A DNA stretch of 47,837 nt from Pseudanabaena sp. M53BS1SP1A06MG (GCA_020404105.1 JADBWH010000043.1:1-47837), one strand, 5' to 3'; counted from the first letter of the stretch, positions 17,636 through 26,200 are shown. Numbers and translations: made by a program. The notes: generated by a model from the letters alone, not told the origin.

Positions 17636-19291
17636 ATGAGATATCTGCTGCGTCGCTTTGTAGCTTGGTTTGTGATCGCTCTATTGTTATTAACTGCTCT
17701 TTGGGGTTGTACTAATGGCAGAGTCATTAACGCCAATAGATTTGGCATAACTGATCGCACAGAGGAGCGCATCGTTTTAGGTACAACCAGCAAAATCCGC
17801 ACCCTTGATCCTGCCGATGCCAATGAATTTTTTATTAGCAATGTTTTTTACAACACTCTCGAACGTCTTTACACCTACAAAGAAGGCTCCAATGAGATTG
17901 TGCCGCAACTGGCGACAGATATGCCCAAAGTTAGCGATGATGGCTTAACTTACACCGTAACTTTGCGGACTGGCATCAAATTTCATGATCGCACTAACTT
18001 TAATGCCTATACGATGAAATTTGCCTTGGAACGCTTCATTAATGCTAAGGGAACACCAGCCTATATTTTGGGTGATGTGATCGAATCAATTTCTGCCCCT
18101 AATGACACCGAACTGATTTTCAAACTCAAACAGCCTTTACAATTTTTTCCCAAGTTTTTAGCCTTTACAGGTGCAGCCGCAATTTCACCTCAGGTTTACA
18201 AACATATTAAGGACGAAAAAACAGGTCGCCTTTTATTCTTGCCCGATAAATTAGTGGGTACAGGTCCCTATCAAGTCACCCAGTTTGTCGAAGGTAGTTA
18301 TTTACGTCTGGATGCATTCCCTGACTATTGGGGCAAAAAACCGATTAACAAAGGTATTGATATCCAGTTTTTCTCATCTAATGCTAACTTGCTCAATGCC
18401 TTTAAAACAGGATCCGTAGACATTGCTTTTCAGACGCTCACGCCCACACAAGTCAAGAATGTTGAAGCCAATGCTAAGCAAAATGGTTGGAAGATAGCTT
18501 CAGGACAGGGAGCAACAATTCTCTATCTGGTTTTGAATACGCAGCAATCACCACTCAATGATGTGCGCGTCCGGCAAGCTCTTGCGGCAGCGATCGATCG
18601 CCCATTGCTCGAATCACGAATATTTTTTAATCAACGCGCCCCACTCTATAGTTTAGTTCCTAGTGCTTTTGCGGACTCTAAGCCTGTATTTGAGCAAAAA
18701 TATGGCGACAATGGCAACAGCAAACTCGCAAGGCAACTACTACAAGAAGCAGGATATTCTGACGATAAACCTGCTCAAGTCACGATTTGGTATCCACCAA
18801 AATATGGTGGCAATGGCGATCTTGTGGCAAGTACTCTCCGTGCTTCTATTCAGAAAAATGTCGGTAGAATTCTGCAAGTCAAGACAGAACGGGTGGAAAA
18901 TGCAGTGGGCTATGCATTTATTGACAAAGGTGTATATCCCAGCTATTTGCTAGACTGGACTCCAGATATTCTCGATCCCGATAACTACATCAAGCCATTC
19001 CTCGATTGTGAAGAAGCGGAAGGCGATCGCTGTAAAAAAGGTGGTAGTCAGTTCCAAGGCTCGTTTTATCACAATCCAAAAATGAATGAATTAATTGCTA
19101 ATCAGCGTAAAGAGCGTGATGCAGCAAAGCGATCGCAAATTTTGCAACAAATTCAAGACCTGTTAGCTCAAGATGTTCCATTCATTCCTCTCTGGCAAAA
19201 CAAAGAATATGCCTTTGCTCAAAAAGGAGTCGAGGGAGTCAAAATCGAACCTAACCAACAGCTTCCCTATTGGAATATTTCCAAGTCATGA
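17636..19291 (+). CDS. ABC transporter substrate-binding lipoprotein (SBP family 5)
   Basis: About 551 residues of the dipeptide/oligopeptide/nickel-type binding proteins. A signal peptide with a lipobox (LLTALWGC) predicts a membrane-anchored lipoprotein. Domain I starts ERIVLGTTSKIRTLDPAD; the family signature lies in NEIVPQLATDMPKVSDDGLTYTVTLR, with LVGTGPYQV and a late DILDPDNYIKPF block. AAGGGA before the ATG at 17636 favours this start over the Met at 17603. No permease or ATPase genes are adjacent, so its transporter partners are encoded elsewhere; it may bind peptides or another solute. Confidence 0.9.
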   Translation: MRYLLRRFVAWFVIALLLLTALWGCTNGRVINANRFGITDRTEERIVLGTTSKIRTLDPADANEFFISNVFYNTLERLYTYKEGSNEIVPQLATDMPKVSDDGLTYTVTLRTGIKFHDRTNFNAYTMKFALERFINAKGTPAYILGDVIESISAPNDTELIFKLKQPLQFFPKFLAFTGAAAISPQVYKHIKDEKTGRLLFLPDKLVGTGPYQVTQFVEGSYLRLDAFPDYWGKKPINKGIDIQFFSSNANLLNAFKTGSVDIAFQTLTPTQVKNVEANAKQNGWKIASGQGATILYLVLNTQQSPLNDVRVRQALAAAIDRPLLESRIFFNQRAPLYSLVPSAFADSKPVFEQKYGDNGNSKLARQLLQEAGYSDDKPAQVTIWYPPKYGGNGDLVASTLRASIQKNVGRILQVKTERVENAVGYAFIDKGVYPSYLLDWTPDILDPDNYIKPFLDCEEAEGDRCKKGGSQFQGSFYHNPKMNELIANQRKERDAAKRSQILQQIQDLLAQDVPFIPLWQNKEYAFAQKGVEGVKIEPNQQLPYWNISKS

Positions 19292-19365
19292 CAGCCAGTG
19301 TAAGGCGGTGCTTTACGCTGCTGCCTTACATTAAAACGGCGACAGCTATAATGCCCGAAACTAAT

Positions 19366-19403
19366 CCATAAAAAAGCCTCGCAATGCGAGGCTTTTTTTA
19401 TGG
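19366..19403. terminator. Bidirectional terminator between convergent genes
   Basis: The stem AAAAAGCCTCGCA / TGCGAGGCTTTTTTT extends to CCATAAA...TTTATGG. It overlaps the stop codon of the minus-strand gene at 19398. A weaker hairpin TGTAAGGC / GCCTTACA (19299-19330) precedes it, just after the binding-protein gene. Confidence 0.85.
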
Positions 19404-19850
19404 ACTAGTTTCGCTAACCGATAATTGATAATTTGCGCGATCGCCATTTGCCGTACCGACCCAAATTTCATATTGTCCCGATACCCAAGCACCTGACAAT
19501 TCAGGACTCTTACCACTGCGACAATAGATCCCATCAGGACCTTTGACCAATAAAGACAAGTTGCGATCACCCGATACACTCAAGCTTAAAAAACCAAAAT
19601 TTTTCAAGATTGTTAAAGTGTGGTTGGGAGATTGATCAGCTAATCCTTGACATGAACCATTAGCTTTACTGGTAGCGATCACTTGCAAAGGCACATCTCC
19701 CCCTCCCTTACCATAATAAACTTGAGGATCGGGAGTAAATCTTGGCGAGATTGGCTTAAGCGTTTCTTGGCTCATGACTGGAGCAACAGATAACAAAATA
19801 GGTGCTAAAGCAACTCCCAGTAAAGTAATTGGCTGTTTCAAGAATTTCAT
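19398..19850 (-). CDS. Secreted protein, downstream member of a tandem pair
   Basis: 150 residues with a signal peptide (KQPITLLGVALAPILLSVAPVMSQ) and one beta-rich domain: FTPDPQVYYGKGGGDVPL, a Cys in SCQGLADQSPNHTL, LLVKGPDGIYCRSG and SGQYEIWVGT. It is paralogous to the neighbouring upstream gene, and the pattern resembles pre-peptidase C-terminal (PPC)-type beta domains that end GxYxIWVG. Probably periplasmic or exported; function unknown. Its ATG overlaps the upstream stop by four bases, implying translational coupling. Confidence 0.75.
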   Translation of the reverse strand: MKFLKQPITLLGVALAPILLSVAPVMSQETLKPISPRFTPDPQVYYGKGGGDVPLQVIATSKANGSCQGLADQSPNHTLTILKNFGFLSLSVSGDRNLSLLVKGPDGIYCRSGKSPELSGAWVSGQYEIWVGTANGDRANYQLSVSETSP

Positions 19851-20341
19851 TTTTGAACTATTTCACTCAAAGACAAAGTATAACTAAAAGATTGATTGAC
19901 GTTTTTAGAACCAACCCAAATTTGATAAGTACCTCTAGGTAAGCGTCGATTGGCTTGTGGATAACGCCCACCCGACTCATCATCGGCACAAATCACAATG
20001 CCATTAGGTCCTTTTACTAGCATGGTTGGGTCATCATTAACATTATTGGTATAAACCAAGAGATCCAGCAAAGGAAAAGTTTCGTTCAAAGTAATCGTGT
20101 GATTTGGTTCAGTGTTTGCAAAACCACGACAATTATCCGCAATTCCCGCTAGACTCGCAAGACTAACATTCCCCCCTCCATTACCTTGCAACTTTTCAGG
20201 ATCTGGTCGAAAATTGCGATCTAGCGCGATCGCGCGTTGAGCAAAACTAGGAGCAGCGATCGCCAAAGTTGCGGCAATTCCTACCAAGGCTCCCCAGCCT
20301 AGATTAGCCATATTCACTTGGCAATTCTTATAAATGTCCAT
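19847..20341 (-). CDS. Secreted protein, upstream member of a tandem pair
   Basis: About 164 residues: a signal peptide (MANLGWGALVGIAATLAIAAPSFAQ region) and the same beta domain as the downstream paralogue, with RNFRPDPEKLQGNGGGNVSL, NCRGFANTEPNHTITL, MLVKGPNGIVICADDESGG and GTYQIWVGS. The paired cysteines are conserved in both. GGAG lies six bases before the ATG at 20341, favouring it over the Met at 20353 or an internal Met at 20311. The two paralogues form a two-gene operon ending in a shared bidirectional terminator. Confidence 0.75.
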   Translation of the reverse strand: MDIYKNCQVNMANLGWGALVGIAATLAIAAPSFAQRAIALDRNFRPDPEKLQGNGGGNVSLASLAGIADNCRGFANTEPNHTITLNETFPLLDLLVYTNNVNDDPTMLVKGPNGIVICADDESGGRYPQANRRLPRGTYQIWVGSKNVNQSFSYTLSLSEIVQK

Positions 20342-20529
20342 ACTTGACTCCATTGAGGTCTAGTTACATTAACTTAAATGCACTAATTTGGTACTTGCTG
20401 TATTTTCAGGCTTTACTTCAAGGATGCACTGTACTAAACATCAGGACAAAATAGCAGTAATTTTGTTCCCAATCTCATTCTTTTAACAATTGCAATGCTA
20501 TTTAGAAAAAAAGTTAGCGATCACAAACC

Positions 20530-20581
20530 AAAACCAGAAGATGAGTTGTGGGGCAAAGCCCCACAACTCATCTTCTGGTTT
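20530..20581. repeat. Long perfect hairpin
   Basis: Arms of 24 bases beginning AAACCAGAAGATGAGTTGTG pair around AAA, in the 386-bp spacer between divergent genes. Apart from this and the promoter at 20663, nothing else is seen in the spacer. Confidence 0.75.
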
Positions 20582-20662
20582 TATGTCCTGAGCAAAACTT
20601 GGTTTGCTATAGAACTATTGTAACAAAATATTAAGTTATTGCTGTCATAACGGCATGACTCC

Positions 20663-20691
20663 TTGACAGCACAAAATTCTCCCTGTACCTT
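20663..20691 (+). promoter_or_regulatory. Putative promoter of the RHH-ycf46 unit
   Basis: TTGACA (20663-20668) and TACCTT (20686-20691) are separated by 17 bases. A possible transcription start lies about 25-30 bp before the RHH gene ATG. The CCCGGG palindrome just after it (20701-20706) may bear on regulation. Confidence 0.55.
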
Positions 20692-20727
20692 AGTTGCATA
20701 CCCGGGTATTCACTGTTCTTAACCACT

Positions 20728-21045
20728 ATGCAAGACAAGCAAAAGGTAACTTTTTATCTCCCCGAACGACTACATCAGCAGCTTAAGATTCGCTCTGCTA
20801 TTGATGGTGATTCGATGTCAGACTTGGCAGAAAAGGCAATTAGCTTTTACCTATCCCACGCTGACATTGTTGAGTCTTCAGGCATCGGGCATACTCATCA
20901 AACTTATAACTGTCCAAGCTGTTCTCAGACAGTCGTAATCCGTAATGGTGACTTGCTAGCCATCGGCGGCAATCGTACTCAGACTTTACCTGTAACTGTT
21001 GGCAAGGCTGACAGCGCAGGTGAAGAACTAGTATCCATTAACTGA
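20728..21045 (+). CDS. Ribbon-helix-helix protein with C-terminal CxxC motif
   Basis: 105 residues. The N-terminus reads as a ribbon-helix-helix DNA-binding domain: strand KVTFYLP, helix ERLHQQLKIRSAID, helix SMSDLAEKAISFYLSHA. The C-terminal part has YNCPSC followed by beta-like TVVIRNGDLLAIGG, half of a zinc ribbon. Cyanobacterial relatives precede ycf46 in other genomes as I recall them. It is probably a repressor or autoregulator; its target is unknown. The 74-bp gap to ycf46 suggests co-transcription. The ATG at 20728 has no strong Shine-Dalgarno sequence, but the domain starts four residues in. Confidence 0.8.
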   Translation: MQDKQKVTFYLPERLHQQLKIRSAIDGDSMSDLAEKAISFYLSHADIVESSGIGHTHQTYNCPSCSQTVVIRNGDLLAIGGNRTQTLPVTVGKADSAGEELVSIN

Positions 21046-21119
21046 ATTTCTAGATTCTAGATTATTAATTTTATCTGTAGACAAGGTGAGGATGGAGGTG
21101 TAAACCTCTGTATTACTAT

Positions 21120-22634
21120 ATGCAAGAACAACTTAGCATTTTAATTCAAGCCCAATATCCCTTGATCTACCTCAACACCCCAGAGGAAGAAAGAGCAGAA
21201 CGGGCGATCGCTACCATCTCCCAACTCAAACCAGTACGTCGCGTCTTTGTATGGACTTCGACTCGTGGCATTGTTGAGCATGGTCAAGCGACAGCAGCAG
21301 CCCAACACAACACCGAGTCAATCCAAGCAGCTTTGCAATGGGTTATCCGTGCTGATCAAAAAGATCCTGCTATTTACATCTTTAAAGACGCACATCCTTT
21401 CTTTGATCATCCAGTAGCTGTTAGATTCTTACGTGATGCAGTGGCTAACTTTAAGGGCACTCAAAAAACTATCATTTTGATGTCGCCTATCCAAGTAATC
21501 CCTGTTGAATTAGAGAAAGACATCGTTGTACTTGATTTTCCTCTGCCAGATATTAAAGCGATCGAAGAAGTTCTCGATCAGCAACTAAGTCAAATTCGCA
21601 CCAAGAAAATATCTTCAGAAACTCGCGAAAAGCTTGTCAGGGCAGCACTAGGGCTTACTCAAGATGAAGCTGAAAAAGTTTATCGCAAAGCCCAAGTCAC
21701 CAGTGGTCGTCTCACCGAAGAAGAAGTCGCAATTGTCCTTTCCGAAAAGCAACAACTGATTCGGCGTAATGGCATTCTCGAATATATCGAAGATGAAGAA
21801 GATTTAGATGCAGTTGGGGGACTAGAAGAGTTAAAGCACTGGTTGCAACAGCGATCGAATGCCTTTAGCCAAAGAGCCAGAAACTATGGATTACCCCAAC
21901 CCAAAGGAATGCTGATTCTCGGTGTCCCTGGTTGTGGAAAATCCTTAATTGCCAAGACTACGGCTCGACTATGGTCGCTGCCACTCATTCGCCTTGATAT
22001 GGGTCGCGTTTATGATGGTTCCACTGTAGGTAAGTCAGAGGCAAATTTACGCAATGCCCTCAAAGTTGCCGAATCGATTTCACCAATGATTCTATTTATT
22101 GATGAACTCGATAAAGCTTTTGCTGGCGGGGCAGGTTCGGCAGATTCTGATGGTGGTACATCATCACGAATCTTTGGTACGTTCCTGACATGGATGCAGG
22201 AAAAGAAATCGCCTGTATTTGTTATGGCAACTGCCAATCGTATCGAAAAATTACCGGGGGAATTTCTGCGGAAGGGGCGGTTTGACGAGCTATTCTTCGT
22301 TGATTTGCCTAATTCTGAAGAGCGGAGAGATATCTTCCGAATTCATTTACGGAAGCGTCGTCCAGATTTAGAAAGGTTCGATCTTGAGCAGCTATCGAAA
22401 GTGAGCGATGGTTTTTCGGGGGCAGAGATCGAGCAATCGGTAATTGCCGCTATGTATGAAGCTTTTGCCCAAGATCGGGAGTTTACACAGCTAGACATCA
22501 TTTCGGCTGTGAAATCCACAACTCCCCTTTCACGCACGATGACTGAGCAGGTTGCTGCTCTGCGTGACTGGGCAAGGATGCGGGCAAGACCCGCCGCCAC
22601 CTCTGTCGCTGAATATCAGCGTATGGAGTTTTAA
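21120..22634 (+). CDS. ycf46: Ycf46 AAA+ ATPase
   Basis: 504 residues. The N-terminal half (about 1-210) is the Ycf46-specific domain, similar to a degenerate ATPase lobe (LIYLNTPEEERAERAI; FVWTSTRGI). The C-terminal AAA+ module has Walker A GVPGCGKS (268-275), Walker B LFIDELD (324-330), the sensor ATANRIEKLP and the arginine-finger region RKGRFDELF. Ycf46 is encoded in red-algal plastids and cyanobacteria; Synechocystis slr0374 is linked to inorganic-carbon response. It probably remodels protein complexes; substrates are unknown. It follows the RHH gene and precedes ycf35. Confidence 0.9.
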   Translation: MQEQLSILIQAQYPLIYLNTPEEERAERAIATISQLKPVRRVFVWTSTRGIVEHGQATAAAQHNTESIQAALQWVIRADQKDPAIYIFKDAHPFFDHPVAVRFLRDAVANFKGTQKTIILMSPIQVIPVELEKDIVVLDFPLPDIKAIEEVLDQQLSQIRTKKISSETREKLVRAALGLTQDEAEKVYRKAQVTSGRLTEEEVAIVLSEKQQLIRRNGILEYIEDEEDLDAVGGLEELKHWLQQRSNAFSQRARNYGLPQPKGMLILGVPGCGKSLIAKTTARLWSLPLIRLDMGRVYDGSTVGKSEANLRNALKVAESISPMILFIDELDKAFAGGAGSADSDGGTSSRIFGTFLTWMQEKKSPVFVMATANRIEKLPGEFLRKGRFDELFFVDLPNSEERRDIFRIHLRKRRPDLERFDLEQLSKVSDGFSGAEIEQSVIAAMYEAFAQDREFTQLDIISAVKSTTPLSRTMTEQVAALRDWARMRARPAATSVAEYQRMEF

Positions 22635-22726
22635 TAAGCTTAGTCCTGCTGTTTCGTAGTCAGCAGGTTTAAGGCTAGATTATAAAGAATGTCTTATCAA
22701 AAGACAGTCGATCTAGCAGCTAACAT

Positions 22727-22766
22727 AGGAGGAAGAACCACCAACACTCTTATGTCTCACGTTTGA
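22727..22766 (+). promoter_or_regulatory. Leader with a four-codon mini-ORF before ycf35
   Basis: A strong AGGAGGAAG (22727-22735) is followed after 16 bases by ATG TCT CAC GTT TGA (22752-22766), encoding MSHV. The ycf35 start reads MSHF with a similar preceding sequence (CTATTATGTCTCA versus CTCTTATGTCTCA). This looks like a duplicated start or a leader peptide. Confidence 0.4.
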
Positions 22767-22821
22767 GTCAACCGTCAAGTTCACTATTGAATTAACAATT
22801 GTTTACAGGAGCAAGACTATT

Positions 22822-23172
22822 ATGTCTCATTTCAGCACACTTCGCACAAAAATTACTGATGCCGAAGTCCTCAAGTCGTCCTTGCGCGATCTAGGTATCA
22901 GTGTTAACACAGAAGCTGATGTTCGTGGCTATAATAGCCAACGCATTCGTGCCGACATCGTGGCAACTCTTGAAGGTGATTATGATTTGGGTTGGTCGCG
23001 TAATGCCGACGGTTCTTTTGATCTAATCGCTGATCTCTGGGGTGTTGCGAAAAAGCACAATCAGACTGAACTGATCAATTCGATCAACCAAAAGTATGCA
23101 GTGAATAAGGCTCTAGCCGAAGTGAAGCGTCCTGGTCTAAGCAATGCCAACGTCAAACTCGTCTTGCAGTAA
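22822..23172 (+). CDS. ycf35: Ycf35 (DUF1257) protein
   Basis: 116 residues of the DUF1257 family, conserved in cyanobacteria and encoded as ycf35 in red-algal plastids. Recognisable parts are the MSHFSTLRTKI start, the VRGYNSQRIRADIV middle, and the C-terminal KKHNQTELINSINQKYAVNKALAEV helix. The function is unknown. CAGGAGCAAGACTATT provides a good Shine-Dalgarno sequence before the ATG. The gene ends in a clear terminator. Confidence 0.92.
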   Translation: MSHFSTLRTKITDAEVLKSSLRDLGISVNTEADVRGYNSQRIRADIVATLEGDYDLGWSRNADGSFDLIADLWGVAKKHNQTELINSINQKYAVNKALAEVKRPGLSNANVKLVLQ

Positions 23173-23200
23173 GGTGTCGAATCTTGCGAGTTAAATATGC

Positions 23201-23242
23201 AAAAAACGGGCTAGTCATATCTTTGGCTAGCCCATTTTTTGT
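23201..23242 (+). terminator. Rho-independent terminator after ycf35
   Basis: The stem GGGCTAG / CTAGCCC is followed by ATTTTTTG about 30 bases past the ycf35 stop, with an A6 run on the left. Confidence 0.8.
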
Positions 23243-23311
23243 TTTCTAGCTTCACATTTCTCGTTTTTAAATGTAAAATAATAATACATAATACGAGCTA
23301 ACGTCGCCCCA

Positions 23312-23980
23312 ATGGAAATTGCGATCGCCCTCTTGCAACATTACAGTTTCGATCTTGGTGGCTATACCATCAATGATTTAACCCGTGAGTGGAGCAGGTT
23401 TAAGCCTGAGTGGGTGCGTCAAGCAGTAATCGAAGCATTGTTTCAAGGAAGATATAAAGCTATTTCTGTGAGCCAGATTTTGCAGTTATGGGAACGTAAG
23501 GGGGAAACAAACTGTCGTTACAATCGTGAGTTTGAGCGATTGGTGTGTGGGGATGTAGCGGTAATTTATGAAGATCGCATTTACTATACACCGCCTCGAA
23601 CTTCTGCTTGTGAATTCCTGATTACTGAAATAGCTCCCTTTGTTCCAGCAAAAGAAACTGCCTCCCCTATTTCGTTTACTTGTCGTTCTAAGATTGCAGG
23701 TATTCCGATCGCACCAAAGCCTCAACCTAAGCAGCAAAGATGTCCTGATCGTATTGTTCCCATTCCATCAGGAACGACTAAATCTACACAGGCTTATCCG
23801 CTCAATCAAAAAGTAGAATATTCAGAAGCCTATCGATCTGCCTATGAGAATATGACTCTGTTGGCAGAGACTTCAATATTTGTCGATAAGTTGCGGTCAA
23901 TGTGTAGTGATCGCCTAGTTTTACATGTCCCTGAATTTGTCGCCGAGCAGGAAAAAGTAGAATTCACGGCTGATAATTAG
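23312..23980 (+). CDS. Conserved cyanobacterial protein, unknown
   Basis: 222 residues. The N-terminal ~85 residues (MEIAIALLQHYSFDLGGYT, RFKPEWVRQAVIEALFQGRYKAISV) are the conserved part in cyanobacterial relatives I have seen; it looks helical and may be a protein-interaction or winged-helix-like domain. The C-terminal two-thirds is low-conservation, rich in Pro, Ser and basic residues. No catalytic motif is visible. It stands 139 bp after ycf35, past a terminator, so it is probably transcribed separately. Confidence 0.75.
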   Translation: MEIAIALLQHYSFDLGGYTINDLTREWSRFKPEWVRQAVIEALFQGRYKAISVSQILQLWERKGETNCRYNREFERLVCGDVAVIYEDRIYYTPPRTSACEFLITEIAPFVPAKETASPISFTCRSKIAGIPIAPKPQPKQQRCPDRIVPIPSGTTKSTQAYPLNQKVEYSEAYRSAYENMTLLAETSIFVDKLRSMCSDRLVLHVPEFVAEQEKVEFTADN

Positions 23981-24146
23981 CCAAACTATAAATGTGGAGT
24001 GGGTCGTTCGAGTAGCTGTCGGACTTATTATCTGTTGTATTTCCCTATAAATTGCAGTTTCTCGCTAAAGTGGATAAGCATAACACCTCCAAACCATCAA
24101 GAAATTGTGAGGAATTTTGGCTTGCTTTCAAAAATTCCTATAATTT

Positions 24147-25718
24147 ATGTTTATGAAATCAACTCCATTTATTCCCTTAGCCGTATTTATCCTTACCCTT
24201 GCCCTGATCGGTTGGGGATACATCCGATCACGCAAATTTGGCAAACTCGGACTCCTTTCTTGGCTCCAATTTGTAGCCCTGATGTCACCTTGGTTAGTTT
24301 ACTTTGGCTTGTTTGTTTCAGGTGTTTTTATTAATTTCACAACGCTATTATTTTTATTACTTGGTTCAACGATTGCCTATGTATCGATCGGCAATCAATT
24401 GCGGAAGGTGGCTACTGCTGAAAGAGCAGAGATCGAACAGAAACTAAAAAGAGATCTTGAAGCCAGTAGAGATCGCACTAATGTGCCGAGCGACGTAGTC
24501 AATAATAAGTCCCAAAATCAACCTGTAAATTCCCCTATTGCTGTAGCCATGTCTCAGGGGAAGACACAGCTAAAACTGTTTAAGGCTATGCCCCCCGAAG
24601 ACCTAAAACTAATACAGGGGATTTTTGGGATTGAAACCTATTACCTCACTGAGACGGTTCCCTATCAAGAGGGTGTGATTTTTAAAGGTAATTTACGTGG
24701 TGAGCCTGATGTTGTTCATGATCGCCTAGCGGGCTCTTTGCGTGATCGACTTGGTGATAAGTACAATCTGTTTTTGGTAGAAGGTCAAGACCGCAGACCT
24801 GTGGTGATTGTGCTGCCCCATCGAGATATTGGTATTGATAATGACACGATTCCGCAAAGAGTTTTGATTGCGGTATTGATTTTTGCCAATGCCTACACAG
24901 CATTGAGCTTAGGCGCACAGGTTGCAGGTATTCCCAACGCCCAGACTGCTCAAGACTATTTAGCAGGATTGCCCTTTGCTCTTGGTATTGCCTTGATTTT
25001 GGTGGTACGTGAATTGGCGATGCGATTTATGGCTAATAAATATAAGGTCAAGCTGAGTATGCCATTTCTCTTACCTTCATCGCAGTTAGGCTCCTTTGGT
25101 GCGTTTAGTCGCATTTTTTCACCCTTACCCAATCGTTTGGCTCTTTTTGATATTGCGATCGCCCCAGCAGTTACCAGTGGCTTGTTATCTTTGATCATTC
25201 TGATTACTGGTTTATATCTATCGGCGATTGGCATGGGCAGTGTGGAGATTCCGAGTCAGATTTTCCAAGCTTCCGTATTAGCAGGAACTCTTGCGAAGCT
25301 ATTTCTCGGTGATGCTCTCCATAATAATTTGATCTCAATTCATCCTCTAGTAATTTTGGGTTGGCTTGGCTCTGCGATTACGGCTCTAAACTTGATGCCT
25401 GCGGGACAGTTAGATGGTGGTCGTATTGTCCAATCCGTTTATGGTCGTAGGGTCGCCAGTTGGACGACGGTACTAACGCTAATTTTCTTGGTAATTGCCA
25501 CAGTGATTAATCCCCTTGCGCTATATTGGGGCGGCATTGTCTTAATTCTCTTGCGAGATCTAGAACGTCCAATGCTGAATGAATTGTCAGAATTAGATGG
25601 CGATCGCGAGGCTTTAGGGGTTGTAGCTTTGTTTTGGATGGTGGTGACTTTATTACCGCTTACTTCTGGTGTAGCGGAAAGGCTTGGCATCGGTAGTGGC
25701 GGTGGTCTAATTCCTTAA
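24147..25718 (+). CDS. Site-2 protease (M50) homologue lacking the HExxH zinc site
   Basis: 523 residues with about eight membrane segments. Two N-terminal helices are followed by a soluble insert (about 75-250) and the M50 core. At the position where cyanobacterial relatives carry HELGH, this protein has RELAM (288-292), so both zinc-binding histidines and the surrounding pattern are lost. The later N-L-M-P-A-G-Q-L-D-G-G block (415-425) remains. It is probably a pseudoprotease comparable to plant EGY3, which also lacks HExxH. A TATAAT ends two bases before the ATG at 24147, hinting at a leaderless transcript starting near the second Met (24153). A strong terminator follows. Confidence 0.88.
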   Translation: MFMKSTPFIPLAVFILTLALIGWGYIRSRKFGKLGLLSWLQFVALMSPWLVYFGLFVSGVFINFTTLLFLLLGSTIAYVSIGNQLRKVATAERAEIEQKLKRDLEASRDRTNVPSDVVNNKSQNQPVNSPIAVAMSQGKTQLKLFKAMPPEDLKLIQGIFGIETYYLTETVPYQEGVIFKGNLRGEPDVVHDRLAGSLRDRLGDKYNLFLVEGQDRRPVVIVLPHRDIGIDNDTIPQRVLIAVLIFANAYTALSLGAQVAGIPNAQTAQDYLAGLPFALGIALILVVRELAMRFMANKYKVKLSMPFLLPSSQLGSFGAFSRIFSPLPNRLALFDIAIAPAVTSGLLSLIILITGLYLSAIGMGSVEIPSQIFQASVLAGTLAKLFLGDALHNNLISIHPLVILGWLGSAITALNLMPAGQLDGGRIVQSVYGRRVASWTTVLTLIFLVIATVINPLALYWGGIVLILLRDLERPMLNELSELDGDREALGVVALFWMVVTLLPLTSGVAERLGIGSGGGLIP

Positions 25719-25753
25719 AAAATAAGCGCTCCCAAAGGGAGCGCTTATTTTTT
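25716..25753 (+). terminator. Rho-independent terminator after the M50 homologue
   Basis: The stem AATAAGCGCTCCC / GGGAGCGCTTATT with a T6 tail overlaps the stop codon, with an A-run on the left so it can act both ways toward the convergent ftrV gene. Confidence 0.88.
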
Positions 25754-25807
25754 GAATTATCGAACTCACGCTAAATAGGCATGAGTTAATAAAATACTCA
25801 AAAAAAT

Positions 25808-26032
25808 TTATTTAGTTAATTCTATTTCATGATCACTTAAATGGGTCACAAATCTGGGTGTAAATCTGACTTCATAGGGATAGTTGGGGCTGATCGGACG
25901 ACCATGCCACTCTGTATGTATACGCACAATTTCTCCTTCTAGTCCTGTAATATCAAAGGACTTACCTTTGTGTTCAGGATGGTGAAAGACACTGAGTTGT
26001 GTCTTTACACGAACGTGATCGCCAACCTTCAT
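25808..26032 (-). CDS. ftrV: Ferredoxin-thioredoxin reductase variable chain
   Basis: 74 residues of the SH3-like variable (alpha) subunit of ferredoxin-thioredoxin reductase, which stabilises the catalytic FtrC chain and passes electrons from photosystem-reduced ferredoxin to thioredoxins. Recognised by GDHVRVK, the VFHHPEHKGKSFDITGLEGE block, and the basic, aromatic GRPISPNYPYEVRF strand. The catalytic partner is not in the window. It is monocistronic and convergent with the M50 homologue. Confidence 0.9.
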   Translation of the reverse strand: MKVGDHVRVKTQLSVFHHPEHKGKSFDITGLEGEIVRIHTEWHGRPISPNYPYEVRFTPRFVTHLSDHEIELTK

Positions 26033-26143
26033 AAATTCTGATGTATCCCAATGTAAACGATATTTCTCTATTATCGCTTGTTGAGGTTGTCAATGCCAAT
26101 TAATAAAATTCAATGCTTTGCATCATATTTTTACAACCATTTT

Positions 26144-26200
26144 TATAGCAGTGGGACTTACGCAAACCGAATGGGTAGTCATGCAACACAATTACATTGT
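26144..26200. repeat. Partial family D element
   Basis: ATAGCAGTGGGACTTACGC followed by GTAGTCATGCAACACAATTAC matches the left half of family D elements, but the central GC-rich hairpin and right end are missing. It reads like a deletion remnant. Confidence 0.55.
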
